This document shows positions 11,501 through 20,247 of a stretch of 64,000 nucleotides of DNA, piece after piece. The position numbers and the translations under genes are program-made. The stretch's first letter is position 1. Each line of letters begins with the position of its first letter. The notes under the pieces were generated by a model. The model was given only the letters and a program-made list of their open reading frames with translations, was not told where the DNA came from and made no database searches. The stretch spans positions 1,550,001 through 1,614,000 of the forward strand of contig MU008161.1 in NCBI GenBank assembly GCA_010909165.1, written 5' to 3'. The DNA is from Anthoceros angustus (taxonomy: Eukaryota > Streptophyta > Anthocerotopsida > Anthocerotales > Anthocerotaceae).

Positions 11501-12022
11501 CAGGGGTAGATCCTTCCTCGCTTTACATTGTTTGAGGACCGTGTAAAAGAGAGCCTTGGAAACATGAACATCTATGTGCACCAGAACACCCAGAGCCTCT
11601 ACGGCCTCATGTACCTGCCCCTGCTGACATAGTTCTCGCACAGTTTCAGACGTCACCCCACTTTCATAGGCCGCAGGCTTGCCAGGGACGCCATCATCTG
11701 GCACACTGGAGCTGGACGCAGGAGAACGTGCACCATCAGCCAGCTTCGAATCCACCCCTGCCGGGACCTGCTGGGACTCCGGCGAGTCCGGCGACATGCG
11801 GCTCTCCTCATGGTGCCTGTCATCCTGGACCAATGCGGAGTGTTTCCACAAGAGCTGCTGATTGCTGGAACGCCCAATTCCAGCCAGACATCCTGTTGCA
11901 CGGGCTGGCTCTCTCGCCACGATGCTGCACTTTGCAGCTTCGTTGTTTGCCAACGGTTTGTTGCGTGAAGTCAACTGGGCGAGTGGTCTTCCCAGCATAC
12001 CCCTTACCCTCCACACAGCCAT
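8582..12022 (-). CDS. PLS-class PPR protein with E/E+ tail (PPR1)
   Basis: A single intronless frame of 1146 aa starts at ATG 12022. The N-terminus (residues 1-60, basic, Ala/Ser-rich) looks like a mitochondrial or plastid transit peptide. From about residue 125 the protein is an array of PPR motifs in PLS order, with blocks of about 104 aa (312 bp) marked by NMYAKCGSLEDA and VVTWNAMIAGYSQQGMGQEA. Near residue 1000 come E1/E2 motifs (TADHCTCMVDLLGRAGQLDEA) and then an E+ stretch (KQPGQSWWTDMDGLVHSF). The frame stops shortly after, so the DYW deaminase domain is absent. E/E+ PPRs normally select organelle RNA sites for C-to-U editing and recruit a deaminase in trans; that role is inferred. Neighbouring blocks are very similar, implying recent internal amplification. 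Confidence 0.9.
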   Translation of the reverse strand: MAVWRVRGMLGRPLAQLTSRNKPLANNEAAKCSIVAREPARATGCLAGIGRSSNQQLLWKHSALVQDDRHHEESRMSPDSPESQQVPAGVDSKLADGARSPASSSSVPDDGVPGKPAAYESGVTSETVRELCQQGQVHEAVEALGVLVHIDVHVSKALFYTVLKQCKARKDLPLSRRVHALSLKKGYESDTFLCNHILRTYASHARLQEGMDVFSLVDKPDAFMWSSIISAHVKQGQDNQALQLYDRMRRSDVKPDSHVFVAALQACAKGGDLKSGQRVHADLLASDVELNLFVSSCLVDMYAKCGSLQDAQRVFDGLPSKDVVTWSAMIAGYSQKGMGLEALRLFRAMQEEGIVAPDSVTFVSVLQACAHVGNSALEQGRQLHAQIRKLGLQSDVFIANSLVNMYAKCGSLEDAQGVFDTLRQKTVVTWSAMIAGYSQHSMVQEALRLYNAMQEEGVVAPDSVTFVGLLQACARLGSPALEKGKQLHAQIKEQGLQVDAFVASSLVNMYAKCGSIGDAREVFDRLPRKNVVTWNAMISGYSQQGMGQEALHLYRDMQEEGIAAPNSGTFVPLLQACASVDTQALEKGRKLHAHIGERGLEADVFVGNSLVNMYAKCGSIKDAQAVFDGLPHKDVVTWNAMIAGYSQRGMGQEALHLLNAMQEEGMDAPNSVTFVSLLQACASVGTPALDKGKQLHAELREQGFEDDVFVANSLVNMYAKCGSLEDAQSMFEGLSQKNVVTWNAMIAGYSQQGMGQEALHLYNVMKEEGIVAPDSVTFVCLLQACSYLGTPALEMGKQLHAQIRHQGLQADVVVGGSLVNMYAKCGSLEDAQDLFGELGEKNVVTWSAMIAAYSQQGRGQEALSLYRAMQQEGAVALDCVTCVCLLQACVSVAALHVGRELHSQVEDQGLHTDITVGNSLINMYAKLGSMVDAQQVFDALPERDVVTWSALIAGYTRQGSGDEVFDLVVKMREDGIQPDSITFLSVLTVCSHTGLVNKGREYFEAMSRDYGIIPTADHCTCMVDLLGRAGQLDEALALIRRMPVAPDAAVWHTLLSACRKWSNVEVGRQAFEEAVKLDKKDAAAYVLMSNIYTSAEMWQQAKEMQARRRRDGAWKQPGQSWWTDMDGLVHSFLVGDENRPRSEARL

Positions 12023-12109
12023 GGCTCTCGCATGAGCCCACGGATGCTAGGGCCCCGCACCCGCACCTGCAGCAGAGGTTGCTCCAGAGCTGCACCAGCA
12101 CGATTGACA

Positions 12110-12482
12110 CATAACATGCGTCTGGCAGACGTCTACGAGCTCTCTGCAGATGGTTTGGATGGTTACAGGCGATCCTTGCCCATTCTGATTCGCCCTTCAG
12201 TACCAAGGCCATGCTCCTGCTTTCTCCCGTCAATCAAATCGCCTGCTCCTGCCTTTGGATAATACGCAGATCCTTCCCAGCCGCACTCTCTTTCAGGACC
12301 GTAGAAAAAGACAGACTTGGTGACAAGAAAATCACTGTGTACCAGAACTCCAAGCTGCCCCGCCCACACAGTTCGCTCACACTTTCCGCCGTGACGTCCA
12401 ATTCGAGTTCTGCAGGCCTGAGAGGACCATGATCATCCGCCACTCTCCAGTCGGATTTAGGGGGACGACAAACCATCGGCAA
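12110..12482 (-). pseudogene. N-terminal PPR relic, third copy
   Basis: On the minus strand just upstream of PPR1, three frames together reproduce the N-terminal region of PPR1: SVSELCGRG (PPR1 TVRELCQQG), LGVLVHSDFLVTKSVFF (PPR1 LGVLVHIDVHVSKALFY), STVLKESAAGKDL (PPR1 YTVLKQCKARKDL) and MALVLKG...NHPNHLQRARRRLPDA (PPR1 HALSLKKG...CNHILRTYASHARLQEA). Frameshifts break every segment. It is a relic of a further paralogue, not an exon of PPR1, because PPR1 has its own complete equivalent. Confidence 0.7.
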
Positions 12483-13378
12483 AGGTACTGTACCTGGCGG
12501 CTTCTTTGTCTACCAATCGTTGGGATGAAAAATTTCATCGCCACTAAGGACGGAATGGGGTAATGGACTGATCGGACAAGGACAAAAGAAGAATGTGTTG
12601 AACGTGATGCGCTTTCTCCTTTTGCACTAGCTGCTGACATCTTATTATCTCCACATGATTACAACTTCCTTCGACAAGATGATCAGAGCACCGGGATTGG
12701 CTTGGCTTCCTCGTAGTCTACCAATCAAGAAACAGTTGTCTTAAAAGGGAAAACCACCTAGGCAAATGATCACACAAGCACGCAAGAGTTCAGAAAGAAT
12801 GGTAAAACAAACGGGAAGGTAAAGCAGACAGGGGAGGCGATTCATACCCTGCAGACGCTCATGGTGTCACATCACGACGTCACGTATGGAGCAACGCGCC
12901 GATGAGAAGCATCACACCCTGGAATGTCCTGCGAGCAGCAAATTATTAGATAGTATCCTCCTGGCTGGTGCAAAGAGGGCGAGCATCCTACTACGTCTCC
13001 ACGTGAAAGCGAAGATCATACATCTAAATCGGCAAGCTCCGCTCGTTTCAGCTGTGGTCAGAGACAACTCCAAACTTGTGCCCACATGGCAAGGTTTTAC
13101 ATTCAGGGGATTTCCCGTCTGTACACTGCGGAATTGGGAGGTCGAAAGATGTTTTGATGCGTCCACACTCTCCTAGTTTTTTCGACATCATCCAAGGCCC
13201 GCCAGTAGGACCTTCGAAGACTAGCAGCTGCGTCATCATCCTGCAGCGCGAGGGTGGGTCATGCGCATCAGAAAAAGGCATCTGTGAAACAACGGGACGC
13301 CCACCTCACCAGAGAGCCAACAAGCTTCACCTCCCTGAGCAAAGCTGGAAGAGAGAAGCAAAGCGAGCAGATGCCGAG
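12483..13378. other. Spacer between PPR relic and DUF962 gene
   Basis: No frame here has convincing coding features. The right part is probably 3' UTR of the minus-strand DUF962 gene, ending at 13379. Confidence 0.4.
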
Positions 13379-13714
13379 CTAAACCTGAAAAATTGGCCTT
13401 TTGCCAAGGCGCTTTATTTCTCGATCCAATCTTCCAGTCAACATAAGGCCAAACATCTTGTAGTCACACACAAACGACCACAGCGGGTGATTGAAGGTTG
13501 CTGATGAGTTCCCTTCGATGAAAAGATGGCTGTACCATGCCAAGCCATAGCCAAACAGAGGCGCAAAGATGAAGAGCCACCACTTCACAACAAAGGCAGC
13601 CAGGAAGAAGAGCGTGAACATCCCCGTGCCACAGAAATGCCACCGCCTGGTCGCTGCCTTGGTGTGCTGATTCATGTAGAAAGGCCAGAACTCCTCCAAG
13701 CTTCTGAACTGCAT
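13379..13714 (-). CDS. DUF962 / Mpo1-like small membrane protein
   Basis: About 111 aa from ATG 13714 (first residues MQFRSLEEFWPFYMNQH). Family landmarks are present: an N-terminal EFWPFYxNQHxxxxxRRWHFxGT block with two His, two hydrophobic segments, GYGLAWYSHLFIEGN and HPLWSFVCDYKMF. Members are ER membrane proteins; yeast Mpo1 is an Fe(II)-dependent dioxygenase acting on 2-hydroxy fatty acids in phytosphingosine breakdown. Activity in this plant protein is inferred. An upstream in-frame ATG at 13774 would add 20 residues not needed by the family. It lies between the divergent PPR genes, and a broken copy sits at 8210. Confidence 0.8.
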   Translation of the reverse strand: MQFRSLEEFWPFYMNQHTKAATRRWHFCGTGMFTLFFLAAFVVKWWLFIFAPLFGYGLAWYSHLFIEGNSSATFNHPLWSFVCDYKMFGLMLTGRLDREIKRLGKRPIFQV

Positions 13715-13774
13715 CGTCCCGGACTCCACCGCAAGAAACCTCACCTGCCCTGAAAACCCTAGTGCGGGCACCAC

Positions 13775-14625
13775 ATCAGGCCAGCGCTCCCGTCCCGGTC
13801 CCGGGGCTCAGATCAAACCATGGCAAGCCGATCACGTCCGCTTCTGCATCCGGAGATTAGTCTCACGCAGTCCTGCGGCTCATCCTTCCGCCGTCCGCCA
13901 CAAACCCAGGCTCTGGGCCCGAACGCAACTCCACCCAACACCAGCACAAGCTGCTTCTCTTGTCAAGAACACCACCTCTGCTGCCACCATGCCCAGCCCG
14001 GGCACCGCCCCCTGCATGCGAGCTTTTGGAAAGTGCGACGACCATTATGCTCCGTTAAACGCCTGATTCCATGATGGACCCAGTTGATGGGGAGGAGTTC
14101 ATGCCTTCTTCGTCCATGTATACATTGCTTCTTGGTTGCCACTTGTCATGTGGTGCGAGGAGGAAAGCACGTGCACATACATTTGCTAACTGCATCGAAG
14201 CTTGGTAACTTGGCACCTGATTTGTTCAGCCTCCTGGTCTGCAGCGCGACCATCTACATATGTATCCTCGGACAAGGACGATCTGTTAGTCTGCTCACAT
14301 CCGAATGCTTCGACCTGTGGTTAGGTTTCACGCCTGCTCCAGCGAGCCATGCCTGCCTGCAGCGTTGCAATTCACGGGCAACAGGATCCTTTGCGGGGAC
14401 AGTTTCTGCGGGCCCAACAAAACAAGTACCTGTTCCTTTGAAGAGGAGCTGACTTCAATGAAGCAACCGTTCGCAAACAGCCCAGTATGGCTTGATCTTC
14501 TCGAGGTGGGCACATCTGGAATCCGCATGGGTCGCGTTGGGAGATGGGTCCTGGCCAGGTGCAGCTCTGGAGCAAGCTCTGGGGCGGGTGGGGGGACCCA
14601 GCATCCGTAGGCTCATGCGAGAGCC
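13775..14625. other. Spacer upstream of PPR2 with leader shared with PPR1
   Basis: Mostly non-coding. The last 45 bp before the PPR2 ATG (agcatccgtaggctcatgcg then agagcc) match, in inverted orientation, the leader of PPR1 at 12023-12065, showing that duplication of the two PPR genes included the 5' leader. A short frame at 14305-14400 has a CxxCGPNK-type stretch but no family can be assigned. Confidence 0.5.
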
Positions 14626-17600
14626 ATGGCTGTGTGGAGGGTGACAGGTTTGCTGGGAAGGCCCCTCGCCCAGCTGACTTCACGGAAGCAGATGCTGGCA
14701 AACAACGAAGCTGCCAGGTGCAGCATATTGGCGGGAGAGCCAGCCCGTGCGACAGGGGGTCTGGCTGGAATCGGGTCTTCCAGCGACCAGCAGCTCTTGT
14801 GGGAGCAGTTTGCGTCGGACTCTGCATTGTTGGTTCAGGATGGCAGGCAATCGCGGGATTCCCGAAACAGGGAGTCTCAGCAGGTCCTCTGGTTGAACGA
14901 CCGGTACAAGCCGGCAGGGATGGATTCCAAGCTGGCTGCTGGTGCACCTGCTCTTGCGTCCAGCTGGAGCGTGCCGGATGATGGCGTCAGTGAAGTGACG
15001 GCTGGAATCGTGAGAGAACTATGTCAGCAGGGGCAGGTCAGTGAGGCCGTTGAGGCTCTGGGTGTTCTGGTGCATACAGGGTGTTATGTTTCCAAGGCTC
15101 TGTTTTGTACGGTCCTTAAAGAATGTATGGCGCGGAGGGATCTGCCTCTGAGTCGCCGTGTCCATGCTCTCAGTTTGAAGAAAGGGGTTGAGTCCGATAT
15201 GTTCTTGTGCAACCACATTCTGCGAATGTATTCTTCTCATGGCAGGTTGCAGGAAGCTGTGGATGTGTTCACTGAGCTTGCTGAACCAGATGCCTTCGCG
15301 TGGTCTACCATAATTTCTGCGCATGTTAAACAGGGACAAGATAGACAGGCCATACAACTGTATCATCGGATGCGAAGGTCAGACGTGAAGCCAGATGGCC
15401 ATGTGTTTGCCGCGGCTCTCCAGGCCTGTGCAAAGGGAGCGGACTTGAAATCTGGGCAGCTGGTGCATGCTGATGTGTTAGCTGCTGGGGTTGTTCCTGA
15501 TTTGTATGTTCGTAGCTCCTTGGTGGATATGTATGCCAAGTGTGGCAGCTTAGAAGCCGCTAAGAGAGAGTTCAATGAAATTGATAAAAAAAATGTGGTA
15601 ACGTGGAATGCTTTGATAGCTGGGTATGCCCAGCAGGGCCTGGGGCAGGAAGCCCTTGATCTCTACAAGCTTATGCAAAAAGAAGGTATAGTTGCACCTG
15701 ATTCTGTCACATTTTTGGGCCTCCTGCAAGCGTGTGCCCGTCTGGGGCCTCCAGCTTTGGAGAAGGGGAGGGAGCTTCATGTAGAAATTAGAAACCGCAG
15801 GCTTCAAGGTGAATTGTTTGTAGCCGGCAGTGTGGTGAACATGTACGCAAAGTGTGGCAGTCTAGAAGATGCTCGGGGCGTGTTTGATGGACTTGCACAC
15901 AAAGATGTTGTGACGTGGAGTGCCTTGATAACAGGATATTCCCAGCAGGGTAAGGGGCTAGAAGCTTTTCGTCTTCTCAAGGCCATGCAAGAAGAAGGGC
16001 TCACTGCATCCAGCACTGTGACATTTGTGTCCCTCCTGCAGGCATGTGCAAGTGCAGGCTCCCTGGCGTTGGAGAATGGGAAACGCCTTCATGCACAAAT
16101 CAGAGAGCGAGGGCTTCAGGCTCTTGTAGTTGTAGGTGGGAGCCTAGTGAACATGTATGCAAAGTGTGGCAGTCTAGAGGATGCTCGGGCTGTCTTTGAC
16201 GAACTTGGTCACAAAGATGTGGTGACTTGGAATGCCATGATAGCAGGATATTCCCAGCAGGGTCTGGGGCAGGAGGCCCTTCAACTTTACAGGGCTATGG
16301 AAGAAGGTATGACTTCACCTGGTGCTGCAACCTTTGTGTCCCTCCTGCAGGCATGTGCAAGCATGGGGACCCAGGGTTTGGAAGAGGGAAGCATCTTCAT
16401 GCACGTATCAGAGAACAAGGGCTTCAGGGTGATGTAATTGTAAGTGGGAGCCTGTTGACCATGTATGCCAAGTGCGGCAGTCTGGAGGATGCCGAGGCGT
16501 GTTTGACGGATTTCGTCAAAAAAATGTGGTGATGTGGAATGCCATGATCGCAGGATATTCCCAGCAGAGCATGGGGCATGAAGCCCTTGGTCTTTACGAT
16601 GCTATGCAAGAAGAGGGTATGGCTGCACCTAACTCTGTAACATTTTCATCCCTCCTGCAGGCATGCGCAAGTGTGGGCACCCTGGCTTTGGAGAAGGGTA
16701 AGCAGCTTCATGCGCAAATCAGAGAACAAGGACTGCAAGCTGATGTGTTTGTAGGTAGTAGTTTGGTCTACATGTATGCAAAGTGTGGCAGTCTGACGGA
16801 TGCTCGGGCCGTGTTTGACGGGCTTGGTCAAAAAACTGTGGTGACCTGGAGCTCCATGATAGCAGGATATGCCCAGCAGGGCATGGGTCAGGAAGCTCTT
16901 GGTCTTTATGCTGCAATGCAAGAAGAAGGCATGGCTGCCAATTCTGTGACATTTGTGTGCCTGCTGCAGGCATGTGCCAGTGTGGCAGCTTAGAAGCCGC
17001 TAAGAGAGAGTTCAATGAAATTGATAAAAAATGTGGTAACGTGGAATGCTTTGATAGCTGGGTATGCCCAGCAGGGCCTGGGGCAGGAAGCCCTTGATCT
17101 CTACAAGCTTATGCAAAAGAAGGTATAGTTGCACCTGATTCTGTCACATTTTGGGCCTCCTGCAAGCGTGTGCCCGTCTGGGGCCTCCAGCTTTGGAGAA
17201 GGGAGGGAGCTTCATGTAGAAATTAGAAACCGCAGGCTTCAAGGTGAATTGTTTGTAGCCGGCAGTGTGGTGAACATGTACGCAAAGTGTGGCAGTCTAG
17301 AAGATGCTCAGGGCGTGTTTGATGGACTTGCACACAAAGATGTTGTGACGTGGAGTGCCTTGATAACAGGATATTCCCAGCAGGGTAAGGGGCTAGAAGC
17401 TTTTCGTCTTCTCAAGGCCATGCAAGAAGAAGGGCTCACTGCATCCAGCACTGTGACATTTGTGTCCCTCCTGCAGGCATGTGCAAGTGCAGGCTCCTGG
17501 CGTTGGAGAATGGGAAACGCCTTCATGCACAAATCAGAGAGCGAGGGCTTCAGGCTCTTGTAGTTGTAGGTGGGAGCCTAGTGAACATGTATGCAAAGTG

Positions 17601-19506
17601 TGGCAGTCTAGAGGATGCTCGGGCTGTCTTTGACGAACTTGGTCACAAAGATGTGGTGACTTGGAATGCCATGATAGCAGGATATTCCCAGCAGGGTCTG
17701 GGGCAGGAGGCCCTTCAACTTTACAGGGCTATGGAAGAAGGTATGACTTCACCCGGTGCTGCAACCTTTGTGTCCCTCCTGCAGGCATGTGCAAGCATGG
17801 GGACCCAGGGTTTGGAAGAGGGGAAGCATCTTCATGCACGTATCAGAGAACAAGGGCTTCAGGGTGATGTAATTGTAAGTGGGAGCCTGTTGACCATGTA
17901 TGCCAAGTGCGGCAGTCTGGAGGATGCCCGAGGCGTGTTTGACGGATTTCGTCAAAAAAATGTGGTGATGTGGAATGCCATGATCGCAGGATATTCCCAG
18001 CAGAGCATGGGGCATGAAGCCCTTGGTCTTTACGATGCTATGCAAGAAGAGGGTATGGCTGCACCTAACTCTGTAACATTTTCATCCCTCCTGCAGGCAT
18101 GCGCAAGTGTGGGCACCCTGGCTTTGGAGAAGGGTAAGCAGCTTCATGCGCAAATCAGAGAACAAGGACTGCAAGCTGATGTGTTTGTAGGTAGTAGTTT
18201 GGTCTACATGTATGCAAAGTGTGGCAGTCTGACGGATGCTCGGGCCGTGTTTGACGGGCTTGGTCAAAAAACTGTGGTGACCTGGAGCTCCATGATAGCA
18301 GGATATGCCCAGCAGGGCATGGGTCAGGAAGCTCTTGGTCTTTATGCTGCAATGCAAGAAGAAGGCATGGCTGCCAATTCTGTGACATTTGTGTGCCTGC
18401 TGCAGGCATGTGCCAGTGTGGGCAGCTCGGCTTTGGAGAAGGGCAAGCAGATTCATGCGCAGATTCGAGAACGAGGTTTTGAGTCTGATCTTGTTATAGG
18501 GGGGAGCCTCGTAAACATGTATGCAAAGTGTGGCAGTGTAGAGGATGCTCGAGGTGTATTTGACACTCTCCCTAAAAAAAATGTGGTGACATGGACTGCC
18601 ATGATAGCAGGATATTCTCAGACGGGCATGGGGCGGGAAGCCATTAGTCTGTACAGGGCCATGCAAGAGGAGGGCGTGGCTGCACCCGATTGTGTGACAT
18701 TTGTATGTCTCCTCCAGGCATGTGCAACTGTGGCCGCTTTGCATCTGGGCGTGCAGCTTCATGCACAGATAAAGGAACAAGGGCTTCAATCTGATGTGCT
18801 TATAGCGGGCAGCTTGATACACATGTATGGGAAGTGCGGTAGCATGGTAGCCGCACAGCAGGTGTTTGAGGAAATGCCCGAAAAGGGTGTCGTCATCTGG
18901 AATGCACTGATCGCTGGATACGCTCGCCAAGGAGACAGTCAAGCAGTCTTTGCCTTGATTTCTAGAATGAATAAAGAAGGCATACAGCCAGACGGCGTCA
19001 CATTCCTCAGTGTATTAACAGCATGCAGTCATACAGGGGAAGTGAATAAGGGGCGAGATTACTTTGACACTATGAGCAGACACTATGGCATCATGCCTAC
19101 GGCTGACCATTACACATGCATGGTGGATCTCATGAGTCGTGCAGGAAAACTGGATGAGGCACTAGTCTGGATAGGGGCAATGCCCGTCGTGCCTAATGCT
19201 TCAGTTTGGCACACGCTATTGAACGCATGTCGAAAGTGGAGCAATGTAGAGGTGGGACGCCATGCTTTCCAAGAAGCAATGAAGCTAGACAGCAAAGACG
19301 CCTCAGCATATGTGTTGATGTCCAACATATACACCAATGCCGATAAGTGGGAGCAGGCACAGGATCTGCAAGCGAGGAGGAGAGGAATTGGTGCCTGGAA
19401 ACAGCCGGGCCAGAGCTGGTGGACGGACGTGGAGGGGCTGGTCCACAGCTTTTGTGTCGGGGACAAGAATCATCCGGAGGCTGAAACGGGCCTTCTCCAA
19501 TCATGA
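14626..19506 (+). CDS. PLS-class PPR protein with E/E+ tail (PPR2), interrupted by a 1.44-kb duplication
   Basis: The start (MAVWRVTGLLGRPLAQL) and whole architecture match PPR1: transit-like N-terminus, PLS blocks of about 104 aa, E1/E2 and E+ (KQPGQSWWTDVEGLVHSF), no DYW domain. As given, the frame runs from 14626 to a break near 16390 and reopens at about 17517 to 19506. The interruption is a near-exact direct repeat (15541-16980 and 16981-18415). All breaking differences are one- or two-base homopolymer changes lying between 16390 and 17515. Removing one repeat copy (1434 bp at the junction) gives 3447 bp, exactly 1149 codons including stop, or 1148 aa versus 1146 aa in PPR1. I therefore infer a single intact gene in the organism, with an organelle RNA-editing or processing role. 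Confidence 0.8.
15541..18415 (+). repeat. Direct repeat of about 1.44 kb inside PPR2
   Basis: Copy 1 (15541-16980) and copy 2 (16981-18415) differ by about two substitutions and eight positions of homopolymer length change (A8/A6, T5/T4, A5/A4, G4/G3, C3/C2 and similar). The junction at 16976-16985 falls on the shared string agtgtgg(g)cagct. The length differences cluster around the junction, while the outer parts of both copies are clean. Confidence 0.9.
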
Positions 19507-20247
19507 TGAATGAAATGAAAATGTTCCACGACTGGGCTCGTTATCACGCCACAGATCTGATGGTGGAGAAGCCAGCCGGCCATAGCACATGCCCTACAAA
19601 CCATGTACCCGAGGAGGGCAGAGACTTATTGTGAAATCTGCGGGCCACCTGGGAGCACTGCTACCTGCAGCGATGACAGACGGATTCTTGTGTGCAACAC
19701 TCGAGGCCGGGAAGGCTGGCTGACTGGTATGTTCAGACAGACATTTCATGCACTTCATGCATGTCTCTGTGCCTTAAGTGCACGCATTTGACATGTTGCT
19801 TGATTTTGCAGAGGTTTACGGTGGCTGAACTGCAACGACTACGTCTCGAATAACCAGTTCGTAAAGACGTTGTCCAAGATTTACCCTTAACGTCTAAGAC
19901 CTCCAATATATAGATACGGCTTAGGGCTTTGCCATCCTGCATCTTTGTATGTGGTCGCAGCTACCTTTGCCTGCGGTCGCTGCGAATAGATGTCACATGC
20001 TTTGCCTCGTATCTGACGGGCGACATTATGCAAAGGTTGTAACTGTATCGAATACATTTTCCTATGTCTCTTTCACACCGCACGCGTGCAGTCACAAAGC
20101 AGCGATGGACTGTGCCCGCAAGTGCTTTTAGATCCGCGAGGTAACGGTTCGAAACTGGGAATCCCATTGGTCGGAACACAAATTCGGTGACCATGATCCT
20201 GTTGTCTTCCTCCTGCTAACCTATCCGTCGACCGGCTTGAGCTACTG
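19507..20247. other. Spacer between PPR2 and the helicase-like gene
   Basis: Convergent 3' flanks. No DYW-like continuation of PPR2 is found after its stop at 19504-19506, and no other coding region is recognised. Confidence 0.5.

Noticed and set aside
14305-14610. 101-aa plus-strand frame with an LxGNxxLCG-like stretch suggestive of a receptor kinase LRR end
   Set aside because: Only one short motif-like stretch, no leucine-rich repeats or kinase near; it runs into the PPR2 leader.
18082-18942. 286-aa minus-strand frame opposite PPR2
   Set aside because: Repetitive antisense of PPR blocks.
19507-19800. Possible DYW domain after PPR2
   Set aside because: No HxE or CxxC zinc-binding signature in any frame.
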